Assembly (NCBI GenBank): GCA_024195265.1
Contig: JAJLRJ010000007.1
Span: 27,003,600 to 27,067,599 of the forward strand
DNA from: Dendrophyllia cribrosa
Taxonomy: Eukaryota; Cnidaria; Anthozoa; Scleractinia; Dendrophylliidae
Reading direction: 5' to 3'
Length of the DNA: 64,000 bases
This document shows, piece by piece, positions 32,001 to 43,600 of the stretch. A program made the position numbers and the translations under genes. Position 1 is the first letter of the stretch; each line of letters begins with the position of its first letter. The notes below the pieces were generated by a model. The model did no database searches and was not told the DNA's origin. It worked only from the letters and a program-made list of their open reading frames with translations.

Positions 32001-32903
32001 TACCCTGTCTTCGACTTCTTTGGCAATCTTCAGATGAAGTTCATGGTAGTCTATCGCTTTTTTGTAATAGCCAAGGCTGTGATGGGCGTTGCCAAGATTA
32101 CCATAAGCGCATCCTTCTCCTGCCCTGTCTCCGACTTCTTTGGCAATCTTCAGATGAAGTTCATAGTAGTCTATCGCTTTTTTGAAATCGCCAAGGCTTT
32201 GTTGGTCGTAGCCAAGATTACGATAAGCGCGTCCTTCTTCTGTTCTGTCTCTGACTTCTTTGGCAATCTTCAGATGAAGTTCGTGGTAGTCTATCGCTTT
32301 TTTGTAATCGCCAAGGCTGTGATAAGCGTTGCCCAGATAACCATAAATGCATCCTTCTCCTGCCCTGTCTCCGACTTCGTTGGCGATCTTCAGATGAAGT
32401 TCATGGTAGTCTATCGCTTTTTTGTAATTGCCAAGGCTTTGATGGGCGTTGCCAAGATTACCATAAGCGCACCTTTCTCCTGCCCTGTCTCCAACTTCTT
32501 TGGCAATCTTCAGATGAAGTTCAAGGTAGTCTATCACTTTTTTGTAATTGCCAAGGTTGCGATGGGCGTGGCCAAGATTAGCATAAGCGCGTCCTTGTTC
32601 TGTCCTGTCTCCGACTTCTTTGGCAATCTTCAGATGAAGTTCATGGTAGTCTATTGCTTTTTTGTAATTGCTAAGGCTTCGATGGGCGTTGCCAAGATTA
32701 CCATAAGCAACTCCTTCTCCTGCCCTGTCTCCGACTTCTTTGGCAATCTTCAGATGACGTTCATGGTAGTCTATCGCTTTTTTGTAATTGCCGAGGTTGT
32801 GATGGGCGTTGCCAAGATTACCATAAGCATACCCTTCTCCTGCCATTTTACTAAAAATTTTTACACGGTATTTATGACATTGTATGGTATTCGTGGCTTC
32901 CAA
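29019..32903 (-). CDS. TPR-CHAT protein with 20 near-identical TPR units (TTC28-like)
   Basis: One uninterrupted 1,294-codon frame. Residues about 20-820 are 20 kinesin-light-chain-like TPR units of 40 residues each ([32 protein letters not shown]), encoded by a 120-bp DNA repeat. After a linker with charged Glu/Lys/Arg stretches, a C-terminal CHAT domain (about 1000-1290) carries the caspase-like His (LVHIAAHGD) and Cys ([12 protein letters not shown]). CHAT proteases act in programmed cell-death-like and defence pathways, and such proteins are greatly expanded in corals. The first in-frame ATG is at 32846. The frame is open to 32903 near an AG, so a further 5' exon is likely. A domain-level call is certain; the substrate is unknown. 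Confidence 0.85.
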   Translation of the reverse strand: MEATNTIQCHKYRVKIFSKMAGEGYAYGNLGNAHHNLGNYKKAIDYHERHLKIAKEVGDRAGEGVAYGNLGNAHRSLSNYKKAIDYHELHLKIAKEVGDRTEQGRAYANLGHAHRNLGNYKKVIDYLELHLKIAKEVGDRAGERCAYGNLGNAHQSLGNYKKAIDYHELHLKIANEVGDRAGEGCIYGYLGNAYHSLGDYKKAIDYHELHLKIAKEVRDRTEEGRAYRNLGYDQQSLGDFKKAIDYYELHLKIAKEVGDRAGEGCAYGNLGNAHHSLGYYKKAIDYHELHLKIAKEVEDRVGEGRAYGNLGNNHQRLGNFKKAIDYHELHLKIANEVGDRAGEGCAYGNLGNAHHSLGYYKKAKDYHELHLKIAKEVGDRVGEGRAYGNLGNNHQRLGNFKKAIDYHELHLKIANEVGDRVGEGYANGNLGNAHQSLGDFKKAIDYHELNLKIAKEVGDRLGEGCANGNLGNAHQSLGDFKKAIDYHELNLKIAKEVGDRAEEGRACGNLGNAYDSLGDYKKAIDFRKLHLKIAKDVGDRAGEGVAYGNLGNAHLNLGNYKQAIDYYELQLKIAKEVGDRTGEGCAYGNLGNARDSLGDFKKAIDYHERDLKIAKEVGDRAGEGKAYGNLGNTHHSLGDYKKAIAYHELDLKIAKEVGDRAGEGCAYGNLGNAHHVLGDCKKAIDCHELRLKIAKEVEDRAGEGRAYGNLGNVHDSLGNCKKAIDYHELDLKIAKEVGDRAAEGRAYGNLGNAHRNLGNYKKAIDYHELDLKIAKEVGDRAGEGVAYGNLGNAHQSLGDDKNAVDSFQRSIAMFNHIRNKLHSNDDFKVSYRNMHRTVYTNLWRLLLKQGKIVEALSYAERGRAQALKDLMEKKYGLKTTSAESGEGNVPNCDVLSSLPSNVVFIGIDKEEIVFWVSKEGENVELRRGQISDDSKKNNVETKIESTMENVRLELGVRADVKCEDRSLEKNKDEKLADKRSSRPRGPSTQLERNTLRTLYDVLFSPIADLLQGNEVIFVPEGPLCLVPYAAFMDPNSKYLCEAFRIRVLPSITSLKLITDSPPDYHSKRGALLVGDPWVQERTYKGNKLQQLPCAEEEVKMIAQILGIAALIGKQATKDEVLKRLSSVALVHIAAHGDMATGEIALAPNPTKSFSTPNSAQHFHDGDEDEDILLTMKDVLKVNMRARLVVLSCCHSARGEIKAEGVVGIARAFLGAGARSVLVSLWAIDDEATLEFMNIFYRHLVNGASASQALNQAMKCLRESDKFSAVKYWAPFVLIGDDVTLQFDETKQLAR

Positions 32904-34084
32904 GATTGCTTCTAGCTTGCTCTTTCTCTCTCAATGTTTCTAAGAAAGATGTAGTAGATTGATAATTTTATGTTTGCGTTTTAAGTGTATTTGTATCAGT
33001 TATAGCACAAGAGCTATAAATAACTACATAAGTTGAGTGAAAAAATCAGTGATCACTATCAATAGAAAACATTGTTAGCAAAATAGTGGACGTGGTATGA
33101 ACGTGATGTAGACATAGCAGAAAAATGAGTGCACCTATGCCAAGCTGCTTGCATCACACCAGGGTAAAATAGATTGGGTACCATAACGCTTCCTAAAATA
33201 TAACCTGGTGTTCAAATGACGGCAAATTTTCAGCCTAGTTATTTTTCTGAAATGTGTGCATATCAAGACAATTCAATCTTTAAAACGTACACGACCAAAT
33301 CATGCACAATATTTTACTTTTGAATAGTTGTTTTTAATATGATATTATTTATTTGTTGGGAAATCAAGCAATACAGTGAAAGCCATGGTTGCCAGTTTTT
33401 TAAAAGGTCTATAATATGAAACAACAAACAGTCCACAGTGTTAACGTTGCGAACTAAATCCATCATTCATAGTCCAGTCCACATTCACATTTCACGTTCC
33501 ATATACCAAAGTCTTAATTCCACCATACACATTCACAACCTGAAGTATTCCAAATTCCACGTTCCATAATCTACAGTAGTCCAGTCCCGAATACAATATA
33601 TTTCTACCCTGATGGGCTTGGTACTTAGCAAAAAAGTTCCATTTTACAACGTCGTTTACATGTGTGTTTCTGTTGCAAAAGTCTTGAAATCACCACCACA
33701 AGCTGCAATGACTGCTAAAGCAAGGCATTGTGAAAAATCCGCGATAAAATTTAAAATTAACAATATACTTATGAACACGAGAAATAAATGTCTTGCTCTT
33801 TAGTATGGAAAGAGCTTAACAGATAAACAACCCTTATTTCAACATTATCTCGGCGAATTCGCCCCACGTTGTATGCTGTGTATAAAAACAACATTCACCT
33901 TGATGAAGAAAATATAGGATAGACTAGTGCAGTAATTTGACCAATATATCGAAAAATGAATGTTATGCGCATGAGTAAGAAACATTTATCCTCTAATTTA
34001 ATGTACCATAATGAAAGATGGCTATTTGTCTAAAACAAACAAGATAATGAGAAGCCCGATGTGGCCAAGAATTATTCCTTGCAC
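32904..34084. other. Intergenic with an old inverted dispersed repeat
   Basis: Upstream flank of the TPR-CHAT gene. Bases 33841-34070 are a diverged reverse complement of 55392-55620, sharing the TTTTATACACAGCATACAAC block, so they are copies of one old dispersed element. A low-complexity stretch with repeated CATTCC/CACATTC words lies at about 33460-33560. No gene seen. Confidence 0.45.
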
Positions 34085-34390
34085 TCAGTCTGCATTCGTG
34101 TAAACCGCGTTTGCACTTCTGATTGTTTTATAAAGAAGGCTACCACAAAGAAACCATCTATTCGTCCTTTACTTATAAATATCCTTCGTGACTAGTGATA
34201 TAAAGCCCTGGCTACACGTTCTAACATTGTTATGTAACATTTGTTGATTCAACAGCATTAGAATGTGTAGCCGGCATGTTAGATGATGATTCACTAACAT
34301 TTGTCGTTGGAAGAATGTTTGATCGAAATGAAAACATTCATTGAACAAAAAATATTAGTCAAACATCATCTAACATGCCGGTAGTAAGAG
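34085..34390 (+). repeat. MITE-like repeat, copy 1
   Basis: Direct copy of 36722-37015 from CAGTCTGCATTCGTG onward. It contains two nested inverted pairs: GGCTACACGTTCTAA with TTAGAATGTGTAGCC, and CGGCATGTTAGATGATG with CATCATCTAACATGCCG. It could fold into a long hairpin. Confidence 0.7.
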
Positions 34391-34435
34391 ATGATTAATT
34401 AACTTATTGAGGTAATCGTACCATACAATATTTTA

Positions 34436-36720
34436 ACAGTTGATAATTCTAGCTTTATTGATAGGTATGTTTCATACCAGTCTAGAAAAGCCTCGCAGAA
34501 CTCCGAAACGGCCTGACATGAGACTAGCATGTGCTTCAGATCTTGTTTTGTTTCCAAGCATAGATAACAGAGATCACTGTTTGCGAGTGTAGCTTTAAAC
34601 AGTTTGCTTTTAGTGAAAACTATGTCGTGTAAAATCTTGCGTATTGCTTTTATGTATAGCTTTGGTTGTTAGTGCTTTTAAGTTCTGACATGGCTGTGTA
34701 AGTTGCTCTTGCTGTGTGTTCATTTGATTTATAGTTTTTTTATATTCATTGGGAATAGCGTTTATTACTCTGTAATAAGTCAGAATATTCGTTTTTAACT
34801 GGTATCGGAATTTAAATTAATCGGAAATCAAGATTAGGGTCAAGAAGGTTTTCGAAAGTGGAAACTCCTTTATCAAGCCATGTTCGATAGAAAATCATTT
34901 TATTATCAATTTTAATAACCCTGTTGTTCCATATAACCGTTTTCTTTGTGCATGGCTTGATATTATTCTACACATCTTTTAGCTCAAACCAGTACTGCAG
35001 TATTCTTATGTAAAAGAGTGGTAGCTCCTTAATGTTGATGTCTTTACTGTTACAGTTGCAGTTAGAGAGGAAGGTAAACCCCCTCAAGTGTGAAGTGGCT
35101 TCATTAGGAATAGCCGTCCATGCTGAATTCTCATTCAGTTTAAATCGCTTTATCCATATGCATTTTAAAGCTGTGTTCATTAAAGTAAAATTAATCATGT
35201 TCAAGCCTCCATTTTCGCATTCGCCAATGATTGTGGTCTTTTTAATTTTGGCTATTTTGTTTCCCCAGATGAAATTAAAGGTGATCTTGTTTACCTAATC
35301 ACTGAATCTTTCAGGGACTGGAATTACAGATGCATTGAAAATAAGCTTTGAAAGGCCCAGCGATTTTATAATATTAATCTTGCCTAATAGGGTTAATTTT
35401 CGTCTCTTCCAATTATTTAGCGTGTTATCCAAAGCATCTAATTTATTATAAAAATTTAATTTGTCGCTTGTTTTCTTGCAGTTTGAGAAGTGCATGCCTA
35501 GAGCAAAAACAGATTCTTCTGGCCACTTAACGTTAAATGGGGTATCTTCTCTGTTTTTCCATTTTCCCAGCCAAATAGCTTCTGAATTCGTGGGATTAAT
35601 TTTCAGTCCTGAACATCTTTCAAACTTTTCCAGGCGCTTCAACAATGCACTAATCGAACTAAGGTTTTTTAGAAAAACCGTTGTATCATCTGCATATTGT
35701 GTTATTTTTATTTCACGGGGTCCTACTGCGATGCCTTCAATTTTAGAGTTTTGTTTGATTGCAAGTGCTAGTAATTCGATACCTAAAACAAAAAGCATGC
35801 CTGACAAAGGGCATCCCTGTCTGACTCCTCGATCCAGGTTGAAAAAGTCAGATGCAAAACCGTTGTTTGTACCACAGCTTGTTATTATGCAGTAGAAAGT
35901 TTGTACCCAATTTTTAAAGTCAGGTCAAAAGTTAAGTTTATCAAGGGCTTTAAAAAGGAAATTCCATTCTATAGAATCAAACGCTTTTTCAAAGTCTAGG
36001 AAAACAGCGAGGCCGGGAAGATTTTTTGTTGCGGTTTAGTTAATAATATCACTGATAAGTCTTACAGTATATCGTCCCTTGATATAGCCGTTTGATCAGG
36101 GTTTATCACAAGTGGCAAAACAGTTTCAAGTCTTTGTAATTGAAGGGTTCCCTGCAAGAACGTCCTGAGTGCGTTTTTGGTAACTTTCACTAAAATTGTA
36201 TGTTTCAGGCCTTTAAAAGCACAGTTTTGTCAAATTAATGATTTATTATTGTTAAGGTACTTAAAACAGCTCCAAAATGGGGAAGAAAATCCATGTCTTT
36301 GAGAAAATGTTTTGGGCCCCTATGACACCCTATGGCTCCCAGGCCACCCTATGTATCTTTTCAAAAGAAAAAAATATTCTGTTCGAAGATAGAAGATTTT
36401 CAGTCATATTTACATGATCCAGTCATAATTTTGGCAAGTGAGTCCCTTTGGAGGCCAAAAATCCATGATTTGTGTGAAAATTTTCCAAAAATGCACTCAG
36501 GACGTTCTTGCAGGGAGCCCTTCAATTGCTTTCGTAGCAATTTTGTAATCTGTATTTAAAAGTGAGATAGGTCTCAGATTTCCTAGGAGGTTAGTCGGTT
36601 TGTCCTTTTTTGGTATGAGTGCAATAATACCTCTTTTCTGGCATATTGACAATTGACGTTTTTCAAAGTTATAGTTGATGCTCGCAATAACATCTTGATT
36701 GATATCATCCCAGAATCATC
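34436..36720 (-). pseudogene. Non-LTR retrotransposon (LINE) reverse transcriptase remnant
   Basis: Minus-strand pieces of a LINE reverse transcriptase with several frame changes. Order of motifs: LIPKKDKPTNLLGNLRPIS at about 36560-36640, RQGCPLSGML near 35800-35840, the catalytic QYADDTTVFL near 35690, LKINPTNSEAIWLG, and a C-terminal region with IPNEATSHLRG near 35100. A 390-bp MITE interrupts it at 36138-36527. No endonuclease domain is seen, so the copy is 5'-truncated. The L1/Tx1-like flavour of the motifs is a guess. Confidence 0.75.
36138..36527. mobile_element. 390-bp MITE inside the LINE remnant
   Basis: Inverted termini of about 40 bases (AATTGAAGGG, then TCCCTGCAAGAACGTCCTGA) at 36138 and, inverted, ending at 36527. 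The LINE reverse transcriptase sequence is recognisable on both sides, so this is an insertion. No coding capacity. A target duplication could not be fixed because of overlap with the termini. Confidence 0.65.
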
Positions 36721-36721
36721 A

Positions 36722-37015
36722 GTAGTCTGCATTCGTGTAAACCGCGTTTGTACTTCTGATTGTTTTATAAAGAAGGCTACCACAAGGAAACCATTGATTC
36801 GTCCTTTACTTATAAATATCCTTCGTGACTAGTGATATAAAGCCCTGGCTACACGTGAACATTGTTATATAACATTTGTTGATTCAACCGTATTAGAATG
36901 TGTAGCCGGCATGTTAGATGATGATTCACTAACATTTGTTGTTGGAAGAATGTTTGATCGAAATCAAAACATTCATTGAACAAAAAATGTTAGTCATACA
37001 TCATCTAACATGCCG
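36722..37015 (+). repeat. MITE-like repeat, copy 2
   Basis: Direct copy of 34085-34390, about 95 percent alike by eye. The two copies bracket the LINE remnant. A further TTCTAACATTGTTGAACCAAC tail follows the second copy only. Confidence 0.7.
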
Positions 37016-38278
37016 ACTAAACGTTCTAACATTGTTGAACCAACAAATGTTAGTTTGGTGTCATACAAGTGGGGTAGCTTGGTTATTTTAAGGTCGACAT
37101 CTGATTGGTCAGTTTGAATGACATCATGTAATTTTAGAGTTGTCGTGTTTGTAGATTTTTTAATCCTCTCACACAACATGCGATTTCCCTTTGCTGTACA
37201 AGCAAAATACTTGCAGCAATGTTGAGAGCTATACGATGTATGATATCTGATCCCTCTGGAATTAAGACCCCGCGGTCATGGGCGCGAGAATGAAAATAAA
37301 ATTGACAGCATTGGCCCAAGCTAATATTAGATTGAAAATAATTATCACAGGGCACGGGGTTGTGTTCTCTTAGATCATTTTCTCTTGATTACTACTGACT
37401 ACTAAGCACATGAAGTTAATTGTATAGTTTTTTAAGAACTCTCTCATTCCTAAAACTCTAGTTCACTATACCTCCTGATCTGAAGAATACTTAAAAAAAT
37501 AACAGAGCCTCATCGAGGACAACTTTTTTCTTGTTTCGTCAAAGTGTCCTATGTTGTACATTGATTGATATGATTTCATATTTTACAACTTTTGGCTAGG
37601 GGTCATTTATCTCGACAGGAAAGCTACAAGGTCTTAAATGCATTCTACGGGTATTAGGTTGTTAGCATTGGCCCAAGTTATGCTATAGGCTAATTATTCG
37701 TCAGACAAATAATTCGTCCAGGTATAAATTTAAAGACGAATAATGGCAAATAACTCAACGACGAATCTTTGAACTTAATGTTTCCTAATAAAGGACTGGG
37801 GAGGAGAAATAGGCATCCCAAGAAATTTTGGGAACAGATCGAAGACAAGCAACCCTCTTGTAAAAACTATGAATACAAAACGCTCTGAATAAAACATTCT
37901 CCACCAAAAAATCATGTTATGAAGAGATTGAAAAAAAAGGACGAAAAAAAAGGAAAAAGAAAAAAAAGCTAGTTGTACATGTAAATAGTACGGTAAATCC
38001 TACGGACCCTCCCCTCTCCAAGGGGTTTTGCTCCCGACCCCCAACCTCTACATCCAACACCCCACCCTCCCCACCCTCCAACGCCATCCCCATTGGAACG
38101 GCAGGCAACCATTACATACCGCGGGCTCAATGTTTACAGCAGATCGGCCGACCGAGCAATCGAGTGAAATTTTTACCAAATGCTATAACTTGTTTTATGC
38201 TTCGCCTATTCACGACTGAAAACCATCTTCGTTTTCCATCTAGATATATATTTAGAGGAGGATACCTAACTTTCAAAT
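37016..38278. other. Intergenic, no gene seen
   Basis: AT-rich sequence with an A-rich stretch (about 37925-37970) and a C-rich stretch (about 38030-38100). No convincing coding sequence. Confidence 0.35.
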
Positions 38279-38382
38279 TGGGAACCGAGTTAGGAACCGA
38301 GTTAGGAACCGAGTTAGGAACCCGAGTTAGGAACCGAGTTGGGAACCGAGTTAGGAACCCGAGTTAGGAACTCAGTTAGGTC
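38279..38382. repeat. 12-bp tandem repeat (GGAACCGAGTTA)
   Basis: About eight copies of GGAACCGAGTTA, some 13 bp through an extra C. The apparent Gly-Thr-Glu-Leu peptide is a by-product. Confidence 0.9.
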
Positions 38383-40634
38383 TTCAATGAGGTGAAATGG
38401 TGATCTATTTTAAACGAACGGTTTCCTATTTACCCTTTTTCGCGCTTTCAGTCTGCTCGTCACCAACATGACCAAACACTCACCAAACACGACATTATTC
38501 TTGAATATATCCATTGACCAGTCCAGAATCTGACCCGTCGGCTAATATCATTCGGCTGTGACAACATGAACGAAGACACAAGGTGCGTGATAGAGATTTA
38601 TGAATCTTCTCCTTTCCTTTCCCTTCGAGTTTGGTTGTTGACTGGTAATTTTGGGCTGATATTTGCACCTCCACGCATTATCAGCATGAAAAACTGATTT
38701 CCCCGCAAAGCTTCCTAGCCAAATGCCCGAAATCGTAGCGAAGGTTTATGAATTTGTCGCTCGGAGATCAACCATACTGCCTGTCAGGAATGCGTTATTG
38801 CACATTTCTATTTCAAATTCAAAATTCCTCCTCCACAGTAGACTGAGGCCAAAACGAAGGAAAACAACTACTTTCGGACAACTGAATGAATTTCCTAGCA
38901 AGGCAAATCCCCCGGGGAAGGGGGGTTCCTCCGGGTCAGTTTGGTACAGGTGTGTGCCGTGAAGGTTCTTACACCCTGACCAACTACAACCTTTTTGAGG
39001 CCCAGAAATGAAAAACGATAGCCTATTAAGGGAAAATCGAATGGTTTAAACAGATCGTTTTCATTTCTTTTCTTTACAAAGAATACAACTTTAGAGTAAA
39101 CTTAGTTGACTTATTTTGTTAGTACGTTAACCCTTTCACTGCTAGACCAAGTTATGATGGGATGATTTCTAATACTAACTTTTGAACTTGAACGAAATCC
39201 TATGCTGTTAACACTGAAATCAAACTCTTTGGCCGAACTTTCGCATACTAATATTTATTACTCATGCGCGAAGCGGCATGAGGTAAGGTTCCGGTTTCGT
39301 TTTTCTTGTTTTTATTATTTTTTTGTCACGATTTTGCATGCAAATTTATGCACGCATATTTTAGTGTACGCAAACTAGCCCCTGCCTCCCCTAGAAAGTA
39401 ATTTTTGTCCTCTATTGTTATAAAAGGCTTCAGGAAGGTTAAACCAATCAGAATCCGTTTACTGCGCTGATGTCTGGGCTTTAGGGGGGACTAGAGAGAA
39501 CCGGTTTGTCTCTCGGAGAAGACTATCATCAGATTTCAAACAAATATGACCGCTACTGTACTCCACACTTCATTTTCCATTACCAGAATGTAAACACGCC
39601 TTTTAAGACTTCGAAATGGAAAGATTTGTATGCCTCTGAAGTGGCGGTTAGAGAGCTGAAAGCGATGGAATCTTCTTGTGAGGATCCTGTGATTTATCAC
39701 AAAGCGGGAGATCTCGAAGTGCGAAGCGGTACACTTTACTAAGAATTTTGAAGCATTCCTGGAAAACTACGGTAAAGAAAATAACATTTTTGAATGTCCA
39801 TTTACTTTGTAAGAAACATTTCATAGACTGCGTATTTGTGTTGTCAGTTGATTTTAAGAAATATGTAGAAAAAAAAAATATTCAGTTGTTGAATATGTTT
39901 ACAGTGGCCATTTTACCTTATCAACTCATTTTGATAAAACCAAATTTTCACATTATGCTAGAGGATAACGCAAGATAACGCAATGAACGAATCAGAACAG
40001 GCCAAATTAAGTAAACATGCTACTTGTTTTTAAAACAGACTGAATGTATCCCTGTTTCATTGCTATCATTTGATTTATGTTGCTGGTTAAAACGGGTGCA
40101 CGAGCAAATATGGTAAATGCTATAGCATTGTATTACATTTTTACATTGATTTTATAGTCTAAGAGGTTTTATAGGACGATTTTAAAACAATAAAGAAATT
40201 ACATTTGACCAATCACATTAGACGAAAGTTAAGGCGATAAACCATTGAACCATTGCTAAAAAGTGCGCAAAAAAAAAAAAACATGAATCCGGTGTTAAGC
40301 GCGGCAAACCATAAACCCGGTGCGGGAAATATGAATCCGGTGTCAAGAACGCCACGCAACTCTTAGAACAAGTTGCTTTTTTGGCTCACCAAACAGTAGA
40401 TGAATGAACCAAACAATGCCCCTATCTCTAAAAACAATAGCAGCTGTGTTTTACAAGGCCAATGAAAATAGAGGTTTCTGAGAGCTGCGTGATATTTCGG
40501 GCGGTGCCAAGCGTTGGAAAAAAATTGTAATAAAAGTTACACTATTTTGAGTTTGCTGTGCGAGCACGTTCCACCACAGGTAACCCATGCTGTGGTTCCA
40601 CCAGACAAGAAAACACAAAACCAATGCAACAAGG
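38383..40634. other. Intergenic with a dispersed repeat
   Basis: Bases 39255-39372 (ACTCATGCGCGAAGCGGCAT, then CACGATTTTGCATGCAAATT) recur at 55015-55127. A 78-codon plus-strand frame at 39506-39742 has no ATG start and no recognised domain; it could be a host exon, but I see no supporting splice pair. Otherwise nothing. Confidence 0.4.

Positions 40635-40673
<39 letters not shown>
40635..40673. repeat. (TCA)n microsatellite
   Basis: About 13 uninterrupted TCA/ATC units. The poly-Ile and poly-Asp frames across it are artefacts. Confidence 0.95.
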
Positions 40674-40674
<1 letters not shown>

Positions 40675-41699
40675 TGTCATTAGCATCATTACAAACCGTT
40701 GATTGCAACTGAATTCATATCACAGCATATTTCAAAATCTGAGTAAAACATCCATTCATTAGTAGATTTCTTTTACTATCTTGACTTTGTTATACATGAA
40801 AATATAAAAAAGCAAGATTAAAGATTTATAATCAGTTCTTTATAACTGTGTTTGCTCCTCAGTTGGTTTGTTTGCTCAAAAGCAATTGCAGAATTAATCA
40901 TTCCAAAAGTAAATAATTCTGGCCACCCCTGAGTAGACTTTAAACAGTTTACTCTTAGCCTGTTACAGGTGTTGAGATAATGTGGGGCGAAGAAAAGGTC
41001 GTCCCGAAAAAAACAGGTATTGTGAGTGCTGATGGCGAAAGGAGATAAGAATCTCGCGTTTTTCGTTCCCGCAATCTGGACGCCTGGAATGTTATCCTCC
41101 GTATTCACCATCACTCCGGACCTTTTTTACAAGGCAGTATCGCGGAAAACGACGCGATGGACTACGAAGAGACCGCTGAGCGCCTGCTGTAAGGAGAGGC
41201 GCCACGCACACTTTGAGCCTCTTAGTATCTTAGGGGTGAACAATTAGATTGGCAAAAATATCCTGCAACTGTGAAAGCCCGACTTAAGCCTTGTATTTTT
41301 AGCAATAAAATTCGTGCAGTGACATAGCTAAACCATTTCGAGCCATACAAGATCACCCATCCACATCCCCACCCCCCCTTCTCCCCTCAGAAGGTTGGTG
41401 CCTTAGCACGTGCTAACGTCTTTCGTCCGCTCACCACGGCCCGTCGTCAACACAACAGTAACTGATGAAATGAATATGTTTAAAAAAATGTTATTAAAGC
41501 GCTTTTGAAACTAAAGGTTCAGTGACTGATGAAGTTTGTCAGCTGAACTGCTAACGCTTACAAGGAATATATACATGCTTTTAAAACTTCCCCAATAATA
41601 TCCCCATCCCGTAATACAATCGCATTATCATCTATGCCATCATTATCATTATTATCTCTGTCCTGCATTACATTCCCATCATCACCGTCATTATAACCT
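40674..41699. other. Intergenic, no gene seen
   Basis: Mixed AT-rich sequence with a C-rich patch near 41360. No feature supported. Confidence 0.35.
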
Positions 41700-41975
41700 C
41701 TTTCGTTCCTCTCCTCTCCATTCATGATACAGAAGTTATGGAGTATTGCACAGGCTGTTGCAGTTTTGACTGCAAAGAGTCATACTACAGTCCAGCCACT
41801 TAGCTAGAATCCTTCATCGGCTCTTCAAATTACCAAGGGCACATTCGACAGATACTTTGGAAGCCGTCAGCTCTTTATTAAATGCAATTAGCTCATCTTG
41901 ATCTTTAGTTGAGTCAGGAAAAGGTTTCTGTGGACATGGCCCGAGGGGATAAGAGCTAACCCGACGAGATAAGGC
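41700..41975 (-). pseudogene. PIF/Harbinger transposase C-terminal remnant
   Basis: Minus-strand translation, crossing in-frame stops, shows QKPFPDSTKDQDELIAFNK, then SVECALGNLKSR at about 41850 and a decayed LHN-type ending near 41730. This is the C-terminal signature of Harbinger DDE transposases (FN..L..SR..VE.A.G.LK.RW). The catalytic Glu would be in VECA. No intact gene; a fossil. Confidence 0.5.
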
Positions 41976-42165
41976 CGAATTTCGTGACCACTAAATAAAT
42001 CTGTGTAGTAGGGTTATTAAGGATTTCATTTCCCTCTGCACGTTTGTGCAATGTACTATTTCTTAGAACTCAGGTATCGTGAAGACTCCCAGGAAATCCG
42101 GCAAAAAAAAAAAAAAAAAATAGAAGGGCCCCATCTATTCCCCCATGTTGTATTTTGAAGTAATA

Positions 42166-42305
42166 TATCAAACATGAGACACAGTGTTTCATCACAAGAT
42201 CAAACACTGAGAAGAGAGTTGAAAATACGACGCGCAGCGGAGTATTTTTGACGAACTTCGAAGTGTTTGATCTTGTGATGAAATACTGTGTCGAATGTTT
42301 GATCT
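42166..42305. mobile_element. 140-bp foldback MITE
   Basis: Arms of about 43 bases (ACACAGTGTTTCATCACAAG with GATCAAACACT) at 42166 and inverted up to 42305 enclose about 55 bases. No coding capacity. Confidence 0.7.
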
Positions 42306-42762
42306 TACTTCTCAAACAAAATGATTTTAAAATGAAATTAAGGATGCAAAAATGAGGAGTGTTTCATCTGATTTCCAAACACTCATTAAACATTAATTTC
42401 ATTTGTATTTTCTTCATGAATAATCAATGAGTTTGAGAAAACTTGTTCCTAGACACCTTCCACATAATGAAGGATTCCTTGCGTCAAATCTGCCTCTTGA
42501 CTCGACACAAAATGTTTTTTAGACTTGACCCTGGAACTTGTCGCCTAGTGTATCCCTCTCGACCTTTTTGTTTTACCGATGTCATTATTATTTATAGCGT
42601 AGAACAGTCTAATTTATGCGCCTGTCTCATCGTAAGTTTGGCTGCGGGTGTACGCTCGAAATATATTGAACATTCATGAACAGAGTGTTAGCGAATAAGA
42701 GAAAATCAAAGAACAGATCACGAAGAAGTCCGAAACAAGCCCGGCAGCATAGAAGCGCCCAA

Positions 42763-42923
42763 CACGGTATCCCCTCAAGAATAATGAATAGCATGCAAAG
42801 AGCAGCTTGAAATAATGGATACTGATCATTAATTCAGGCCGCCACTGGGATTTAATGATATGCATTATTTCAAGCTGCTCTTTGCAAGTAATGCTATTCA
42901 TTATTCTTGATGGGATATCGTGC
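42763..42923. mobile_element. Short foldback MITE, family M1
   Basis: Inverted arms beginning ACGGTATCCCCTCAAGAAT and ending in the complement (ATTCTTGATGGGATATCGT) around a centre of about 20 bases. Same termini as the 43191-43600 element. Confidence 0.7.
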
Positions 42924-43100
42924 TGCAGCGCCAAACTAAGAGTTATCGTAGAGATAACTAAAAGCTTGTTTCGCTCTGTCCGTGACAAAAGAAAGCCGTT
43001 AAAGACATTTACCATGACACTGGGAGAAAACTTGAAGAAAATCCAAAAAGCCCCCCAAAAAAATAAAAAGCAAAAACCCCCCGTGCTTGGAATTTTACTT

Positions 43101-43176
43101 CACCCCGGCGAGGATTTAACCGCTGACTAGGCGGTAGTCTGTCATGTAACCACTGGCTCAGTGGGTCCATCACCGG
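43101..43176 (-). repeat. tRNA-like sequence (possible SINE head)
   Basis: A seven-pair end stem (CCCCGGT with GCCGGGG on the minus strand) and a B-box-like GGTTAAATCC. The cloverleaf is poor, and internal arms do not have standard lengths. Probably a tRNA-derived repeat fragment. Confidence 0.25.
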
Positions 43177-43190
43177 GGGCAGAACGACAG

Positions 43191-43600
43191 CACGATATCC
43201 CCTCAAGAATAATGAATAGCATTACTTGCAAAGAGCAGCTTGAAATAATGGATATCATTAATTCAGGCTACTTAACGAAGTGGAACGAAGTGCAACGAAG
43301 ACTCAAAATTATATGAAGGCAACGGCGGCGCGGTGACAATTTTTCCAGCTCCTGAGCTTCTGTATCCAATAGAGTTACCCTAACACTAACACTAACCCTA
43401 ACCTAACCCTAACCCTAATCTTCTTTGGCACTTTTCCCCCGTTTACTCCCTTTCGCGGTCGCCATCTTTTTTTCTGTAATGGTGCAACAAAGCACCACGG
43501 GAAGATACCATCCCGGTGGTGGCCTGAATTAATGATATCCATTATTTAAAGCTGCTCTTTGCAAGTAATGCTACTCATTATTCTTGAGGGTATACCGTAT
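43191..43600. mobile_element. Long-arm MITE, family M1, with telomere-like core
   Basis: Arms of about 80 bases (CACGATATCCCCTCAAGAAT through ATTAATTCAGGC) at 43191-43268 and inverted at 43526-43600. The core holds GAAGTGGAACGAAGTG repeats and a CCCTAA tract. It shares its termini with 42763-42923. Confidence 0.75.
43376..43420. repeat. Interstitial telomere-like (CCCTAA)n tract
   Basis: About seven degenerate CCCTAA/CACTAA units, equal to TTAGGG on the minus strand, the usual cnidarian telomere unit, located inside a MITE. Confidence 0.8.

Noticed and set aside
30399..32915. Long plus-strand open frames (144-450 codons) opposite the TPR-CHAT gene
   Set aside because: They are antisense products of the 120-bp repeat, whose period is a multiple of three; the minus strand gives clear TPR and CHAT domains.
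40451..40708. Asp-rich protein
   Set aside because: Translation of a TCA microsatellite.
43101..43176. Functional tRNA gene
   Set aside because: Only the acceptor stem and a B-box-like word fit; internal arms do not, so it is listed only as a tRNA-like repeat at low confidence.
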